DNA of 64,000 nucleotides from Viridibacillus arvi (GTDB lineage Bacteria; Bacillota; Bacilli; Bacillales_A; Planococcaceae). The first letter of the stretch is position 1; each line of letters starts with the position of its first letter. Under the pieces are notes generated by a model. It was given only the letters and a program-made list of their open reading frames with translations. It was not told where the DNA came from and made no database searches. Position numbers and translations under genes: made by a program. Shown in pieces: positions 15,539-25,644 of the stretch. The DNA is taken from positions 1,335,722-1,399,721 of the forward strand of contig NZ_LILB01000001.1 in assembly GCF_001274945.1 (NCBI RefSeq). The letters are read 5' to 3'.

Positions 15539-15968
15539 TATAGTCATCTAGAAGACTTTGTTAAATCATTCTATTCAAGGTTACATATTTATCAACCGAC
15601 AGATATAAACATGCTTCAAATCGCTAAAGAATTACATATCAAAGTATTTTACTGGCCTAGTGGCAGCCAGGCTCTTTTTTTTGACAAACCCGATACATAT
15701 TCTTAAATAATGAATTATCACCACAACAGCAGTGCTACATAGTGGCGACCAAATGTACCTTCATCCCCTTTTCGTTGAATACCAAGAGCATAAGGCTAAG
15801 AATTTTGCCCTACATGTAGCGATACCAACTTTCATGTTGGACGAATTATATCAAATACATAAGTATCGTTTAAGTGTATGGATGATACAAGAGATGTTTA
15901 ATGTCGAAGAAAATTTTGCAAAAAAAAGGTTAATTCAGTACGCAGAGAAGCTGAAATGTATTGGTTAA
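15539..15968 (+). pseudogene. ImmA/IrrE metallopeptidase remnant
   Basis: First part YSHLEDFVKSFYSRLHIYQP, then INMLQIAKELHIKVFYWPSG and a TAA; second part, in another frame, from HSGDQMYLHPLFVEYQEHK to AKKRLIQYAEKL. Together they follow the order of ImmA/IrrE anti-repressor peptidases, which cleave phage-type repressors. The segment that should carry the zinc-binding H-E-x-x-H is deleted between the two parts, and no start codon is left. Neighbours are the repressor remnant and integrase, the standard immunity region. Confidence 0.7.
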
Positions 15969-16072
15969 CGGATACCAATATACAGCAATATATGTTGTTA
16001 TTAATTAGAGGGGGTGTTGTTAATAGGCAAACCCGTCCGAACGCCTGCCAACGTTTGAAAGGAACAGTTAAA

Positions 16073-17293
16073 ATGGCTAAACCAAAATTAATAAAAACCG
16101 CAAAAGATAAAGATTTATTCTGGTACAAAGATAATGAATGAAAGAAAAAATTCGCCTACGATTATCGCTATTATGATATTGGTAAGCGTAAAGAAAAGAG
16201 TCAGCAAGGTTTTAACACCGATAAAGAAGCGCTAAGAGAATTATTGAAGGTAAAGACACAGGTTGTTAACGGACATGTTAAACAAGTGTCAGACAGTAAT
16301 TTAGACATAGCTACCTGGTGTGATATTTTTCTCGAGTCTAAAAAACCGTTTTGGAAACCCAATACGTATGACTCAAGAGCTAGAACAGTAAGACTTTATA
16401 TTAAACCTTTGTTAGGATCATTTAATCTTTCGAAACTAGACATAATGACATACCAAAGAGTTTTCATTAATGTTCTTTCTTCAAAATTATCGCCTGGAAG
16501 CGTTAAAAGCGCTCATAAAATATTTTCAACTATGATCAATGCAGCAGTAGAAAATGAAATAATTCCAAGAAATAGGTTTTCAAAAGTTTCTATAAAAAAA
16601 AATATATGAAGATATTGAAGCCAATATCCTTAGTGTGGACCAGTTGTAACGTTTTCTAGATTTAATGAAACAAAGAAGCGTTACGCAATATACAATTGCG
16701 CATTTTCTTGCCTTTACAGGTATGCGAATAGGCGAAGCACTTGCTTTGACCTGGCAAGATGTTGACTTTGAAAATGGGATAATAAATATTAATAAATCAA
16801 GAGGCTCATTTGGCGTAGGAACACCAAAGACATTAAATAGCTATAGAACAATTCCAATTGACGAAACAGTCGTTTCTACTCTTAAAAAATATTCCATCTA
16901 CTTCTACTGTAAGGAACTAAAGTTCTCTGTTAGAGTACCTTTTAAGGATGATGCACAAATTTTTATTCCTCATCTAAACTTAGATGGTATTGGTGTATCT
17001 TCTACCAAATCAAATTTCAATTTGGCTGGGAAGCTATTAGGATTTCAACTGTTGCAAATCGTCTAGGTGATTCATCTGAAATGGTTTTAAAAGTATATGC
17101 TCATGCTTCTGATGAAAACAAAAATGTACCACTTGAAGTGTTCAAAAATGCACTTCAAATGGGATACATTTTCATTTTTCTTTTAAAATGGGGGACTTTT
17201 TGGGGGACTAGTCAGTTTTCAGCATTTGATTTCTTTTTAAAATGCTTACGTGACGGGCTTATTCCCTTGAAATCTTTCTTTATCGCAAGGTAG
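16073..17293 (+). pseudogene. int: Prophage tyrosine integrase, multiply broken
   Basis: From ATG with AAAGGA upstream, MAKPKLIKTAKDKDLFWYK runs to an in-frame TGA (16139), then resumes in frame (YDIGKRKEKSQQGF) through an arm/core-binding domain. A shift in a run of A (about 16600), a TAA (16647) and a deletion follow; the catalytic domain shows TGMRIGEALALTWQDVDF (catalytic Arg) and VLKVYAHAS (catalytic Tyr), but the H-x-x-R box is lost. The C terminus K-W-G-T-F-W-G-T then reads into DNA antisense to the end of yqjA, which places the old attachment site near 17190-17230. Confidence 0.8.
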
Positions 17294-18213
17294 AGGTCCA
17301 TTTCCTCTATAAATTGATATAAAGAAGCCATAGCAAGGAAGTTCTCATGTGTTGTTGGTAAAGGTAATTTTGCAAACTCTGCTTTCACTACTTCTAACTT
17401 TTCTCTATATTTGTTAGCGGTATTCCCTGCTGAATTAATATTTTGTGACATATCCGCAAGAAAGTCCGCTACAAGCTCGGCTTGCTCTACGATAACTGGA
17501 AGATCTGTGATTTTAGGTAAGACTCGTTCTATTATTTCAAATTGTTGTTCACGTATATCAAAATACATATAATATAGATTTTCGCGTCTTGTTAAGTGAT
17601 TTTCAACATCTTGAAAGGCTAAAGATTTTGCTTGATTTAGCACTTCAACAGCTTCAAGTAATTCTTTACCATCCCAACTCGTATCACCATTACGTAAATA
17701 CTTCTCTATTTCCACAAAAATTGCAGTATAAAGCTCCTCAATGCGTATGAGATATTGTTCAAGTCTGTGTTTTATATCTGGCATATAAATGTTCAACGCT
17801 AGTCCTGTTCCGAATCCAATTAACATTAGCGATAACTCATTTTTTAAAAGAGCAATTGTAAAATCTCCAGTATGGAAAATGTGTAAAATAATAACGACAC
17901 TGGAGACAAAAGCGGGTATTATATTCAACATTACTAAAATAGGCAAGTATAAAAGTATCATACAGCCAAGTACTATTGGGTGATACCCTACACCTTCAAA
18001 AAATAGAAATGCCATTATCATCCCAATAATGCTTGCTAATAAACGTGTATAAACTTCATGGAGTGACTGCTTTTTTGTAGTTTGAATACTTAAAATCGTT
18101 AAAATGCCTGCAGAGGTAAAAAAATCTAAGCCGAAGTATTCTGCTAATCCAATTGAGATCGTTGCACCAATTGCCGTTTTCAGCGTACGATAGCCTATTG
18201 AAAATCTCTTCAC
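17212..18213 (-). CDS. yqjA: FUSC/aromatic acid exporter family membrane protein (YqjA)
   Basis: 333 residues. Four to five hydrophobic spans in the first 150 residues (GYRTLKTAIGATISIGLAEY, LTILSIQTTKKQSLHEVYTRLLASIIGM are typical of the ArAE_1/DUF939 family), then a cytoplasmic helical C-terminal half of about 190 residues. Predicted exporter or membrane protein of unknown substrate; Bacillus YqjA is the counterpart by synteny. The last 80 bases overlap, antisense, the end of the prophage integrase remnant, so the C-terminal codons may have been regenerated at the attachment site. Confidence 0.85.
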   Translation of the reverse strand: MKRFSIGYRTLKTAIGATISIGLAEYFGLDFFTSAGILTILSIQTTKKQSLHEVYTRLLASIIGMIMAFLFFEGVGYHPIVLGCMILLYLPILVMLNIIPAFVSSVVIILHIFHTGDFTIALLKNELSLMLIGFGTGLALNIYMPDIKHRLEQYLIRIEELYTAIFVEIEKYLRNGDTSWDGKELLEAVEVLNQAKSLAFQDVENHLTRRENLYYMYFDIREQQFEIIERVLPKITDLPVIVEQAELVADFLADMSQNINSAGNTANKYREKLEVVKAEFAKLPLPTTHENFLAMASLYQFIEEMDLYLAIKKDFKGISPSRKHFKKKSNAEN

Positions 18214-18243
18214 TGAATCATTCTCCTTGTCATTTTAAGCGTT

Positions 18244-18286
18244 AAAAAGGCCGTCTCTAGTCATATATGACATTAGAGACAGCCTA
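18244..18286 (-). terminator. Terminator of brxB
   Basis: In minus sense GGCTGTCTCTA / TAGAGACGGCC (one mismatch) followed by TTTTT. Confidence 0.8.
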
Positions 18287-18292
18287 TTTCTA

Positions 18293-18733
18293 TTATACTT
18301 CTTCGCAGTATTCTTCAAATAAAGCTTGAATACTAGTTATAACTGACATTGGATCATGTCCTTCAATTTCATGACGTCCAATTTCAGCTACAGCTTGGCC
18401 ATCTTTTAGTAAAACGAATGACGGAGATGATGGTAAATGATCCTCGCCAAAATGCATACGTGCCTGAGCAGTTGCTTCTTTATCTTGTCCAGCAAAAACT
18501 GTTACTAAATGTGTTGGTCGTTTATCATAATGTACAGCATGCGCTGCTGCTGGGCGTGCGATACCACCTGCACAACCACAGACTGAGTTTACCATTACTA
18601 AAGTTGTACCAGGACGTTTAAATGCCTCATCTACTGCCTCAGGTGTAGTCAACTCTTCATAGCCACTTGCGACCATTTCTCCACGCGCTTGGCGTAGCAT
18701 ATCTGTCATAAACAAATCATAATCCATATTCAT
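18293..18733 (-). CDS. brxB: Bacilliredoxin BrxB/YqiW family
   Basis: 146 residues, the family length. The active site is C52-G-C54 in [13 protein letters not shown], the CGC motif of bacilliredoxins, which remove bacillithiol from mixed disulfides on proteins during thiol stress. A thioredoxin-like fold with [12 protein letters not shown] near residue 105 supports this. GGGAG lies 9 nt before the first ATG; the ATG two codons later is also possible. Monocistronic, between yqjA and the methylmalonyl-CoA mutase operon, as in Bacillus. Confidence 0.93.
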   Translation of the reverse strand: MNMDYDLFMTDMLRQARGEMVASGYEELTTPEAVDEAFKRPGTTLVMVNSVCGCAGGIARPAAAHAVHYDKRPTHLVTVFAGQDKEATAQARMHFGEDHLPSSPSFVLLKDGQAVAEIGRHEIEGHDPMSVITSIQALFEEYCEEV

Positions 18734-18864
18734 GTTGTAACGCTCCCTTCAAATTCTCTTTAACTATAACAGGTGAATACATGCATTTCAAAGCACTTGT
18801 TCAAAAACAAGGTGATTTCCGATACTAATATAAGTTTTAATAGTATTCCGGCTCTCCACACAAA

Positions 18865-19098
18865 TTATTCGTTGGTCAAAATTAAAGTGCAATCCTTCAT
18901 ATCGTCTTTATAGATATATTTCGCTACTACTTGCACAAACCCCTTTAACTTCAAAATAATTGTTACCCTCTTACCCTCGTATGTATAAAAAGTATTCTTT
19001 ACTGAACCATCAATATTCAACTGAGAATCATCAATTAAGCGAAAAATACTTACCTGATGAATTTCAAAAGCAGATGCAGGTAATGATTTTGTTTGCAC
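18865..19098 (-). CDS. Hypothetical protein, 77 aa or longer
   Basis: Not recognised. The listed start is a GTG ((M)QTKSLPASAFEIHQVSIF) without a clear ribosome site; the frame stays open for about 25 codons upstream without ATG, so the true start is uncertain. The protein is strand-rich (RVTIILKLKGFVQVVAKYIY) with a basic middle and ends CTLILTNE. Soluble, no motif. Lies alone between brxB and meaB; may be a remnant. Confidence 0.4.
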   Translation of the reverse strand: MQTKSLPASAFEIHQVSIFRLIDDSQLNIDGSVKNTFYTYEGKRVTIILKLKGFVQVVAKYIYKDDMKDCTLILTNE

Positions 19099-19210
19099 TG
19101 CAAAATAACACTTTTCATGACTGTATCTACTTCCACAAAAAATGATATTTTTATGATAAATTATTTTTAGTTATAAGTACAGTACTGAGTTGTTTTACGA
19201 TTTAGAAATC

Positions 19211-19251
19211 AAAAGGACCATCAATTTACACAGATGGTCCATCCTTTTGGT
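19211..19251 (-). terminator. Terminator of the mutA-mutB-meaB operon
   Basis: In minus sense AAAGGATGGACCATC pairs with GATGGTCCTTTT around a 10-base loop; directly downstream of meaB. Confidence 0.75.
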
Positions 19252-19266
19252 ATAAGTTGTTGATAT

Positions 19267-20352
19267 TTATTCTTTATTAAATAATTGATCGACGCCTTGA
19301 GTGACGGTTAATCGACCTTGTAAAATCTGCTCTTCTAAGCTTTTTACTTGTTGCTTGCGTTCTGGCACTCCGTAAAAAGAATCGATTAAATGATCTGTAA
19401 TCATTGAACGGAACCATTCAGTCGTTTGTTCATTACGTCTGGTGGACCAATAATTAGTTTCCTCACCGATTTCTTTAAACTGTAAAATCGTATCCCAAAC
19501 TTTTTCTAAACCTTTATTTTCATACGATGAAACCGCCATAGATTGCGTCGTCCAGCCTGGTGTCGCTTGTTGTAGGAAATGAATAAATTGCTTATATTCA
19601 GCTACTGTTTTTTTAGCTGACCGTACATTGTCACCATCAGCTTTATGAACAACAATTGTGTCAGCAAGCTCCATAATGCCCTTTTTCATGCCTTGCAGTT
19701 CATCTCCCGCACCTGTTAAAACGAGTAAAAGGAAGAAGTCTACCATGCCACGGACGATCGTTTCACTTTGTCCAACACCAACTGTTTCAATCAAGATAAT
19801 ATCATAACCTGCTGCCTCACATAACAGCATTGTTTCTCGTGACTTTTTGTGCACACCACCTAGAGTACCTGCAGATGGAGAAGGCCTGATAAAAGCACTT
19901 GGATTGCGCGTTAGCTCTTCCATTCTTGTTTTATCTCCGAGAATACTCCCACCAGTTAAGCTAGAACTTGGATCAATAGCGAGTACAGCCACTCGATGTC
20001 CCATATTACATAATTTTCCGCCAAACGCTTCGATAAAAGTACTTTTACCTGCACCAGGCACCCCAGTAATACCAATACGAATACTATTTCCAGTATGGGG
20101 TAATAGTTCTTGTAATAATTCTTGGCCCTTCTCTTTATGGTACTTATTCGTACTTTCTAAAAGAGTAATGGCTTTTGATAAATGGAGTCTAGAACCAGCC
20201 AGAACTTGCTTCGCGAGCTCTGAGATATTAATATCGTCATTATTCTTTTTACGGAATTTTTTTCGACCTGAGGGCACCATTCCATCATGAGATGCGGCGA
20301 TACCATCCATTACAAATAATGCACCATCGTCCATCCCTTTGTTGTAGTCCAT
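19267..20352 (-). CDS. meaB: Methylmalonyl-CoA mutase-associated GTPase MeaB
   Basis: 361 residues, G3E-family P-loop GTPase. Walker A GVPGAGKST at about residues 97-105, then the D-P-S-S-x-x-x-G-G-S-I-L-G-D-K-T-R-M switch region and V-H-K-A-D-G-D-N guanine-specificity motif. MeaB guards and reloads adenosylcobalamin on methylmalonyl-CoA mutase. Its ATG overlaps the mutB stop by one base (TAATG), so the two are translationally coupled. The first 40 residues are an extra basic N-terminal extension. Confidence 0.93.
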   Translation of the reverse strand: MDYNKGMDDGALFVMDGIAASHDGMVPSGRKKFRKKNNDDINISELAKQVLAGSRLHLSKAITLLESTNKYHKEKGQELLQELLPHTGNSIRIGITGVPGAGKSTFIEAFGGKLCNMGHRVAVLAIDPSSSLTGGSILGDKTRMEELTRNPSAFIRPSPSAGTLGGVHKKSRETMLLCEAAGYDIILIETVGVGQSETIVRGMVDFFLLLVLTGAGDELQGMKKGIMELADTIVVHKADGDNVRSAKKTVAEYKQFIHFLQQATPGWTTQSMAVSSYENKGLEKVWDTILQFKEIGEETNYWSTRRNEQTTEWFRSMITDHLIDSFYGVPERKQQVKSLEEQILQGRLTVTQGVDQLFNKE

Positions 20353-22505
20353 TATTCTACCACTTCCTCGTAGCCTAATTTTCTATAGATTTCTTCAATC
20401 ACTTTTTGTGCACTAACAGGAATTACTGTACCTGGACCGAAAATAGCACAGGCACCATTGTCGTATAGGAATTGGTAATCTTGTGCTGGAATTACCCCAC
20501 CAACAACAATTAATATGTCTTCTCGCCCAATTTTCTTTAACTCTTCGCGCAGTTCTGGCACTAGAGTTCTATGACCAGCTGCGAGTGAACTTACACCAAC
20601 GACATGAACATCATTTTCTACAGCCATTGCTGCAGTTTCTGCTGGTGTTTGGAATAATGGACTGATATCAACATCAAAACCAAGGTCAGCAAATGCTGTT
20701 GCAATTACTTTCGCTCCGCGGTCATGACCATCTTGTCCCATTTTCGCAATTAAGATACGTGGACGACGTCCTTCGTTTTCTAAGAAGCCTTCAGCCATAT
20801 CTTGTACTTCACGAATCTCTTCCTCATTTGAAAAGTTTGCACTATAAACGCCACTAATTGAGCGAATAATTGCCTTATGACGACCAGAAACAACCTCAAT
20901 AGCATCAGAAATTTCACCTAGAGTTGCGCGAGCACGCGCTGCATCTACTGCACAAGCTAATAAGTTTTCACCGCCTGTTGCAGTTGCATTTGTAATGCGA
21001 GCAAGTAAGCGTTGTACTTCTTTATCATCGCGTTTGTCACGCATGGCCTTAATACGGTCAATTTGTTTTTGACGCACGATTGTGTTATCAATATTCAAAA
21101 TGTCGATTGGCTCTTCCTCTGTAAGACGGAATTTGTTAACTCCGACAATTGTTTCAGCTTTAGAGTCAATTTTCGCTTGTCGTTTTGCAGCAGCTTCTTC
21201 AATTTTCATTTTCGGAAGACCTGTTTCAATCGCTTTCGCCATGCCGCCTAATTCTTCGATTTCTTCGATATGTTCCCATGCTTTTTTCATCAGTTCATCC
21301 GTTAATTTTTCAACATAGAATGAGCCACCCCATGGATCGATTACTTTCGTCATTAACGTTTCTTCTTGTAAGAATAGTTGCGTATTACGTGCAATACGCG
21401 CTGAGAAATCAGTTGGTAATGCAATAGCTTCGTCTAGGGCGTTTGTGTGCAATGATTGCGTATGCCCCATTGAAGATGCATTTGCTTCGATTAAAGTTCG
21501 AGTTACATTATTAAAAGGATCCTGCTCTGTTAAAGACCATCCAGAAGTTTGTGAGTGTGTACGTAATGCTAATGTTTTTGGGTTCTTAGGATTGAATGTG
21601 CTCATCATTTGAGCCCAAATACGACGTCCAGCACGCATTTTCGCTACTTCCATATAGTAATTCATACCGATCGCCCAGAAGAACGACAGACGCGGTGCAA
21701 ATGAATCGATATCGATTCCTGCTTTTAATCCTGTACGTACGTATTCAAGACCATCTACTAAAGTGTAGCCAAGCTCGATATCTGCTGTTGCACCTGCTTC
21801 TTGTAAATGGTAACCAGAAATAGAGATCGAATTAAATTTAGGCATGAAGTTTGAAGTATATTCGAAAATATCTGCAATAATTTTCATTGAAACAGCTGGT
21901 GGGTAAATATATGTATTACGCACCATGTACTCTTTTAAAATATCATTTTGTATTGTACCAGCAAGTTTATCAGGTGTTACACCTTGTTCTTCGGCAGCTA
22001 CAATATAAAAAGCTAAAATCGGTAATACAGCACCATTCATCGTCATTGATACTGACATTTGATCTAGTGGAATACCATCGAATAGAATTTTCATATCTTC
22101 AATAGAGTCAATGGCAACGCCTGCTTTACCGACATCACCTGTTACACGAGGGTGATCTGAGTCATAACCACGGTGAGTGGCTAAGTCGAATGCCACAGAC
22201 AGACCTTTTTGTCCCATCGCTAAGTTACGACGATAAAAAGCATTACTTTCTTCAGCAGTAGAGAAACCTGCATATTGACGAACTGTCCATGGGCGACCTA
22301 CATACATCGTTGGATACGGTCCACGTGTATTTGGCGCAATACCTGGCCAGTCTTTTAAGTGTTTTAGGTTATCCAAATCTTGCTCAGTATAAGTTGACTT
22401 GATCTCTATGCCTTCATTGGTCATGAAATTCTTATCTTCTTTTACTACTTGATTAGCAGTTAATATGGCATCGATATTTATCTCTTTGAAATTTGGCTTA
22501 CTCAT
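20352..22505 (-). CDS. mutB: Methylmalonyl-CoA mutase, large (B12-binding) subunit
   Basis: 717 residues, full length. TIM-barrel substrate domain with [20 protein letters not shown] and the S-x-S-G-Y-H segment; the C-terminal cobalamin domain has the D-x-H-x-x-G box ([20 protein letters not shown]) with the cobalt-ligating histidine near residue 595, and GVSSLAAGH / [10 protein letters not shown]. It rearranges (R)-methylmalonyl-CoA to succinyl-CoA with adenosylcobalamin. ATG overlaps the mutA stop (ATGA). Confidence 0.96.
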   Translation of the reverse strand: MSKPNFKEINIDAILTANQVVKEDKNFMTNEGIEIKSTYTEQDLDNLKHLKDWPGIAPNTRGPYPTMYVGRPWTVRQYAGFSTAEESNAFYRRNLAMGQKGLSVAFDLATHRGYDSDHPRVTGDVGKAGVAIDSIEDMKILFDGIPLDQMSVSMTMNGAVLPILAFYIVAAEEQGVTPDKLAGTIQNDILKEYMVRNTYIYPPAVSMKIIADIFEYTSNFMPKFNSISISGYHLQEAGATADIELGYTLVDGLEYVRTGLKAGIDIDSFAPRLSFFWAIGMNYYMEVAKMRAGRRIWAQMMSTFNPKNPKTLALRTHSQTSGWSLTEQDPFNNVTRTLIEANASSMGHTQSLHTNALDEAIALPTDFSARIARNTQLFLQEETLMTKVIDPWGGSFYVEKLTDELMKKAWEHIEEIEELGGMAKAIETGLPKMKIEEAAAKRQAKIDSKAETIVGVNKFRLTEEEPIDILNIDNTIVRQKQIDRIKAMRDKRDDKEVQRLLARITNATATGGENLLACAVDAARARATLGEISDAIEVVSGRHKAIIRSISGVYSANFSNEEEIREVQDMAEGFLENEGRRPRILIAKMGQDGHDRGAKVIATAFADLGFDVDISPLFQTPAETAAMAVENDVHVVGVSSLAAGHRTLVPELREELKKIGREDILIVVGGVIPAQDYQFLYDNGACAIFGPGTVIPVSAQKVIEEIYRKLGYEEVVE

Positions 22506-24205
22506 CGTTGGACCTCCTTCACATCTGCTGTTAAGCTCGTCAATTTTTCAATGATATTTTGACCTGCGAAGATGAAGCCATTTAAGCCTGCTTCAATCCA
22601 TTCATCTTGCTCTTCTTTGAACTTACCTGCTACATCAAGTGAAATATGTGCTGGCTTAACTTCTAAGAGTGCTGGTATATATTCGTACATCGCATCATCT
22701 TGCCCACACACTACGACGAATTTCGCATCTGTTGCAGTTAACCAATCTTTCGCTTCATCCACGGAAAGAATTTCAGGGCTTTTTTCTGGCACAATACCTG
22801 CTGTTGCAAAGAAGCCAGAAACAAAATCTGCACGTGGTTTGAATTGTTTTAATTGACCAATTGTTAGTAGTGCGACTTTAGGTTGGTTTTTAGCATAGTT
22901 TAAGCAAAGCTCTTCAAATGGTTTTGCTAAGCGATTGTAATCTGCAAATAACGGATTATTGCGCTCATCAATTTCATCTGCCGGGTTTGCGTAAATATTC
23001 GTACCGATTAGCGATTTTTTACGAGTTTCTACTTCTTTCATTCGCTGATCCATTGTTTCTTTTAATAAAGCATCTAATTGTCCATTTGTTTTTACAGCAT
23101 TGTATCCGCCTGCTTCTTGTAACTCATTAAATAATGCCCATGCGTCTTTAACTAAATCGGCTGTTAAAGTTTCGATGAAATATGAACCACCAGATGGATC
23201 GATGATATGTTCTACATGTGTTTCCTCTTTAACAACTAATTGCACGTTACGTGCGATACGAATAGATTTGTCATCTGGAAAAGATAAAACATCATGTGGA
23301 TGTACTGTACAAACGTCTGCGCCACCAAGTATTGCCGAGAACGCTTCATTGCCTGCACGTAAAAGGTTAACGTACACATCTAATTTAGAGAAACTACGTA
23401 AAGAAGTTTCAGTAACAATTGCTACTGGTAAGTCTTTATCCGTACCATAAGCGGATGTAAACGCTTTCCAAAGCACTCTGAAAGCACGGAGTTTAGCGAT
23501 TTCAACGAAGAACTGAGTATCCACTGCAAAGGTAACAAAGAATTTCTTCGCAAATGATTCGATATCTTCTTCAGTTTCCATGTAATGGGCAGCTTGTAGT
23601 AATGCGATAGCCAATTCCTGTACTGCATGTGCACCTTCATAGTGAGCTTCTAGTACATTAGCATTGCGTGTACGGACATTATGGAAACCTTTTAAATTGA
23701 GTTTATCTGCACTAGATATGTAGCCTTTAACAGCATCTTTTTGGTCTTCTTTAATATAGTTAAATACTTGTAATAAAGCATCTTGATTGTTTTGTATATT
23801 CAGTTTGAATGAATTTTCAGTAAAAAGTGTTGACAATTCTTTCAAAGTTTGTTCATCCCACGCAAAATTCACTCGACTATCAATATTAATAATATCGTTA
23901 CCTTTTGCCAAAGATTCTTTAACGCCTTGAAGTAAAGCTTCCGGTGAATCTGCAAATGTTTGTTGTGCTGCTAAACATTCTTCCCCTGTTTTTAATGAAC
24001 GAATAGTCGAAACTTGTTCTGCTAATTTCCCATCTAATTTCTCAACTAGTTGGTCTTGTGTATAAATTGGCTCAAATGAAATACCCTCGATTGTTTTTGT
24101 GATTAAAGATTCGAATGGTTTACCTTTTAAAGCCTTAACAGCAGATTCTTGCCATTGATCGTAATTAGCTTGTGAGAATTCAATTTCTTTCATATTGTTC
24201 TTCAT
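22502..24205 (-). CDS. mutA: Methylmalonyl-CoA mutase, small subunit
   Basis: 567 residues. Homologous to the large subunit but degenerate: the C-terminal cobalamin-like region ([20 protein letters not shown]) lacks the D-x-H-x-x-G histidine, as expected for the non-catalytic MutA partner of heterodimeric mutases. [13 protein letters not shown] matches the shared barrel motif. The first ATG has GGGGGA too far upstream (17 nt); the ATG four codons later ([14 protein letters not shown]) is an alternative start. First gene of mutA-mutB-meaB. Confidence 0.93.
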   Translation of the reverse strand: MKNNMKEIEFSQANYDQWQESAVKALKGKPFESLITKTIEGISFEPIYTQDQLVEKLDGKLAEQVSTIRSLKTGEECLAAQQTFADSPEALLQGVKESLAKGNDIINIDSRVNFAWDEQTLKELSTLFTENSFKLNIQNNQDALLQVFNYIKEDQKDAVKGYISSADKLNLKGFHNVRTRNANVLEAHYEGAHAVQELAIALLQAAHYMETEEDIESFAKKFFVTFAVDTQFFVEIAKLRAFRVLWKAFTSAYGTDKDLPVAIVTETSLRSFSKLDVYVNLLRAGNEAFSAILGGADVCTVHPHDVLSFPDDKSIRIARNVQLVVKEETHVEHIIDPSGGSYFIETLTADLVKDAWALFNELQEAGGYNAVKTNGQLDALLKETMDQRMKEVETRKKSLIGTNIYANPADEIDERNNPLFADYNRLAKPFEELCLNYAKNQPKVALLTIGQLKQFKPRADFVSGFFATAGIVPEKSPEILSVDEAKDWLTATDAKFVVVCGQDDAMYEYIPALLEVKPAHISLDVAGKFKEEQDEWIEAGLNGFIFAGQNIIEKLTSLTADVKEVQR

Positions 24206-24280
24206 GTGGACGCTAACTAGCTTCCCCCCTTCGGTAATTCTATTCCTATTTTACACAAGTATATCGAATCGCAAAAGTAT

Positions 24281-24317
24281 AAAAAAATCTGAAAATCGCA
24301 ATATTGCGATTTTCAGA
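24281..24317 (-). terminator. Strong terminator of the bkd operon
   Basis: Perfect 30-base palindrome with arms TCTGAAAATCGCAAT / ATTGCGATTTTCAGA; in minus sense seven T follow. It lies between bkdB and mutA, insulating the mutase operon. Confidence 0.9.
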
Positions 24318-24323
24318 CTACTG

Positions 24324-25625
24324 TTAATAAATAGAAGTGTTGTCTTTTGATGTATTTTCGAGAATTTCTTTGACTCTAGCAAGAAATTTCCCGCAAATCA
24401 ATCCATCTAAAACTCTATGATCTAAAGATAAACATAAATTTACTATATCTCTTGCAGCAAACATTCCACCATTCATAATTACCGGACGTTTAACTATCGA
24501 CTCAACTTGAATAATCGCTGCTTGTGGGTAATTAATAATTCCCATAGACTGCACCGAGCCAAATGATCCCGTATTATTTACAGTAAATGTTCCACCTTGC
24601 ATATCTTCAGATTTCAATTTACCAGCACGAACTTTTCCTGCAAGATCATTAATTTCTCTAGCAATGCCTTTTATTGACTTTTCATCGGCGTGTTTGATCA
24701 CCGGGACAAAAAGTGCATCTTCAGTTGCGACTGCTATAGAGATATGGATATCTTTTTTCTGAATAATTTTATCGCCTGCCCACATAGAATTCATCATCGG
24801 GAATTCCTTTAGAGCTTGCGCAATAGCTTTCACGAAAAAGGCAAAGTACGTAATGTTATAACCTTCAGATTGTTTGAATTCAGTTTTAATGGAGTCTCGG
24901 TAATTAACCAAGTTCGTAACGTCTGCTTCAACCATCATCCAAGCATGTGGAGCTTCGTGTTTACTACGTAACATATTATTCGCGATTGCTTTACGAATAT
25001 TAGTTACAGGAATTTCAATATCACCTGTTGCTGTTTGTACTGCTGGAACAGGTTGTGATTTTTGTGGTTCAGGATCCTGTGTTACTTGTTCAGTAATTGC
25101 CTCCAGTGGTTGTTGTGCTGCTAGACTACTTGTTGGAATGTTTCCACTGTCTACAAGTTTTTGAACGTCTTTTCGTGTTATTCGCCCTTCAGCACCTGTA
25201 CCTTCGACTAATTGAAGATCTATACTATGTTCTTGGGCTAGCTTTAAAACAGCCGGTGAATAGCGTGCCTTACCTGCACCGCGATTCACTACTGGCGCAT
25301 TTACCGTTTGTTGAGGAGCTGATACTGATGCTGGCTGTGAGATTGGTTCTGACTGTTGTGAAGTTAGTTGTTGCTCAATTACCTCTTCTGTTTCAATTGT
25401 GCAGACGCTTTCACCAACAGCTAATGTATTGCCTTCACCAACGATTAACTCCTTAATGACGCCAGAGAAAGATGACGGCAAGTCTGCTGTGACTTTATCC
25501 GTGTTCACTTCCGCCAAAGAATCGTATTTCTGTACTGTATCACCAGGTTTTACTAACCATTTTTCAATTGTACCTTCCGTAACACTTTCCCCAAGCTGAG
25601 GCATCTTAATTGTTTGAATTGCCAT
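24324..25625 (-). CDS. bkdB: Branched-chain 2-oxoacid dehydrogenase E2 (acyltransferase)
   Basis: 433 residues in the usual domain order: lipoyl domain with lipoyl-lysine K44 (EVNTDKVTADLPS), a Gln/Pro/Ser-rich linker, the peripheral-subunit-binding domain (YSPAVLKLAQEHSIDL... RITRKDVQKL, about residues 120-155), a second linker, and the catalytic domain ending with H-x-x-x-D-G (SLDHRVLDGLICGKFL). Forms the core of the Bkd complex that passes branched acyl groups to CoA. Last gene of the operon. Confidence 0.94.
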   Translation of the reverse strand: MAIQTIKMPQLGESVTEGTIEKWLVKPGDTVQKYDSLAEVNTDKVTADLPSSFSGVIKELIVGEGNTLAVGESVCTIETEEVIEQQLTSQQSEPISQPASVSAPQQTVNAPVVNRGAGKARYSPAVLKLAQEHSIDLQLVEGTGAEGRITRKDVQKLVDSGNIPTSSLAAQQPLEAITEQVTQDPEPQKSQPVPAVQTATGDIEIPVTNIRKAIANNMLRSKHEAPHAWMMVEADVTNLVNYRDSIKTEFKQSEGYNITYFAFFVKAIAQALKEFPMMNSMWAGDKIIQKKDIHISIAVATEDALFVPVIKHADEKSIKGIAREINDLAGKVRAGKLKSEDMQGGTFTVNNTGSFGSVQSMGIINYPQAAIIQVESIVKRPVIMNGGMFAARDIVNLCLSLDHRVLDGLICGKFLARVKEILENTSKDNTSIY

Positions 25626-25644
25626 GAATATCTCCCCCTTTACG

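Noticed and set aside
18865-19098. Calling the 77-residue ORF a known family
   Set aside because: Start codon and family are both uncertain; kept only as a low-confidence hypothetical.
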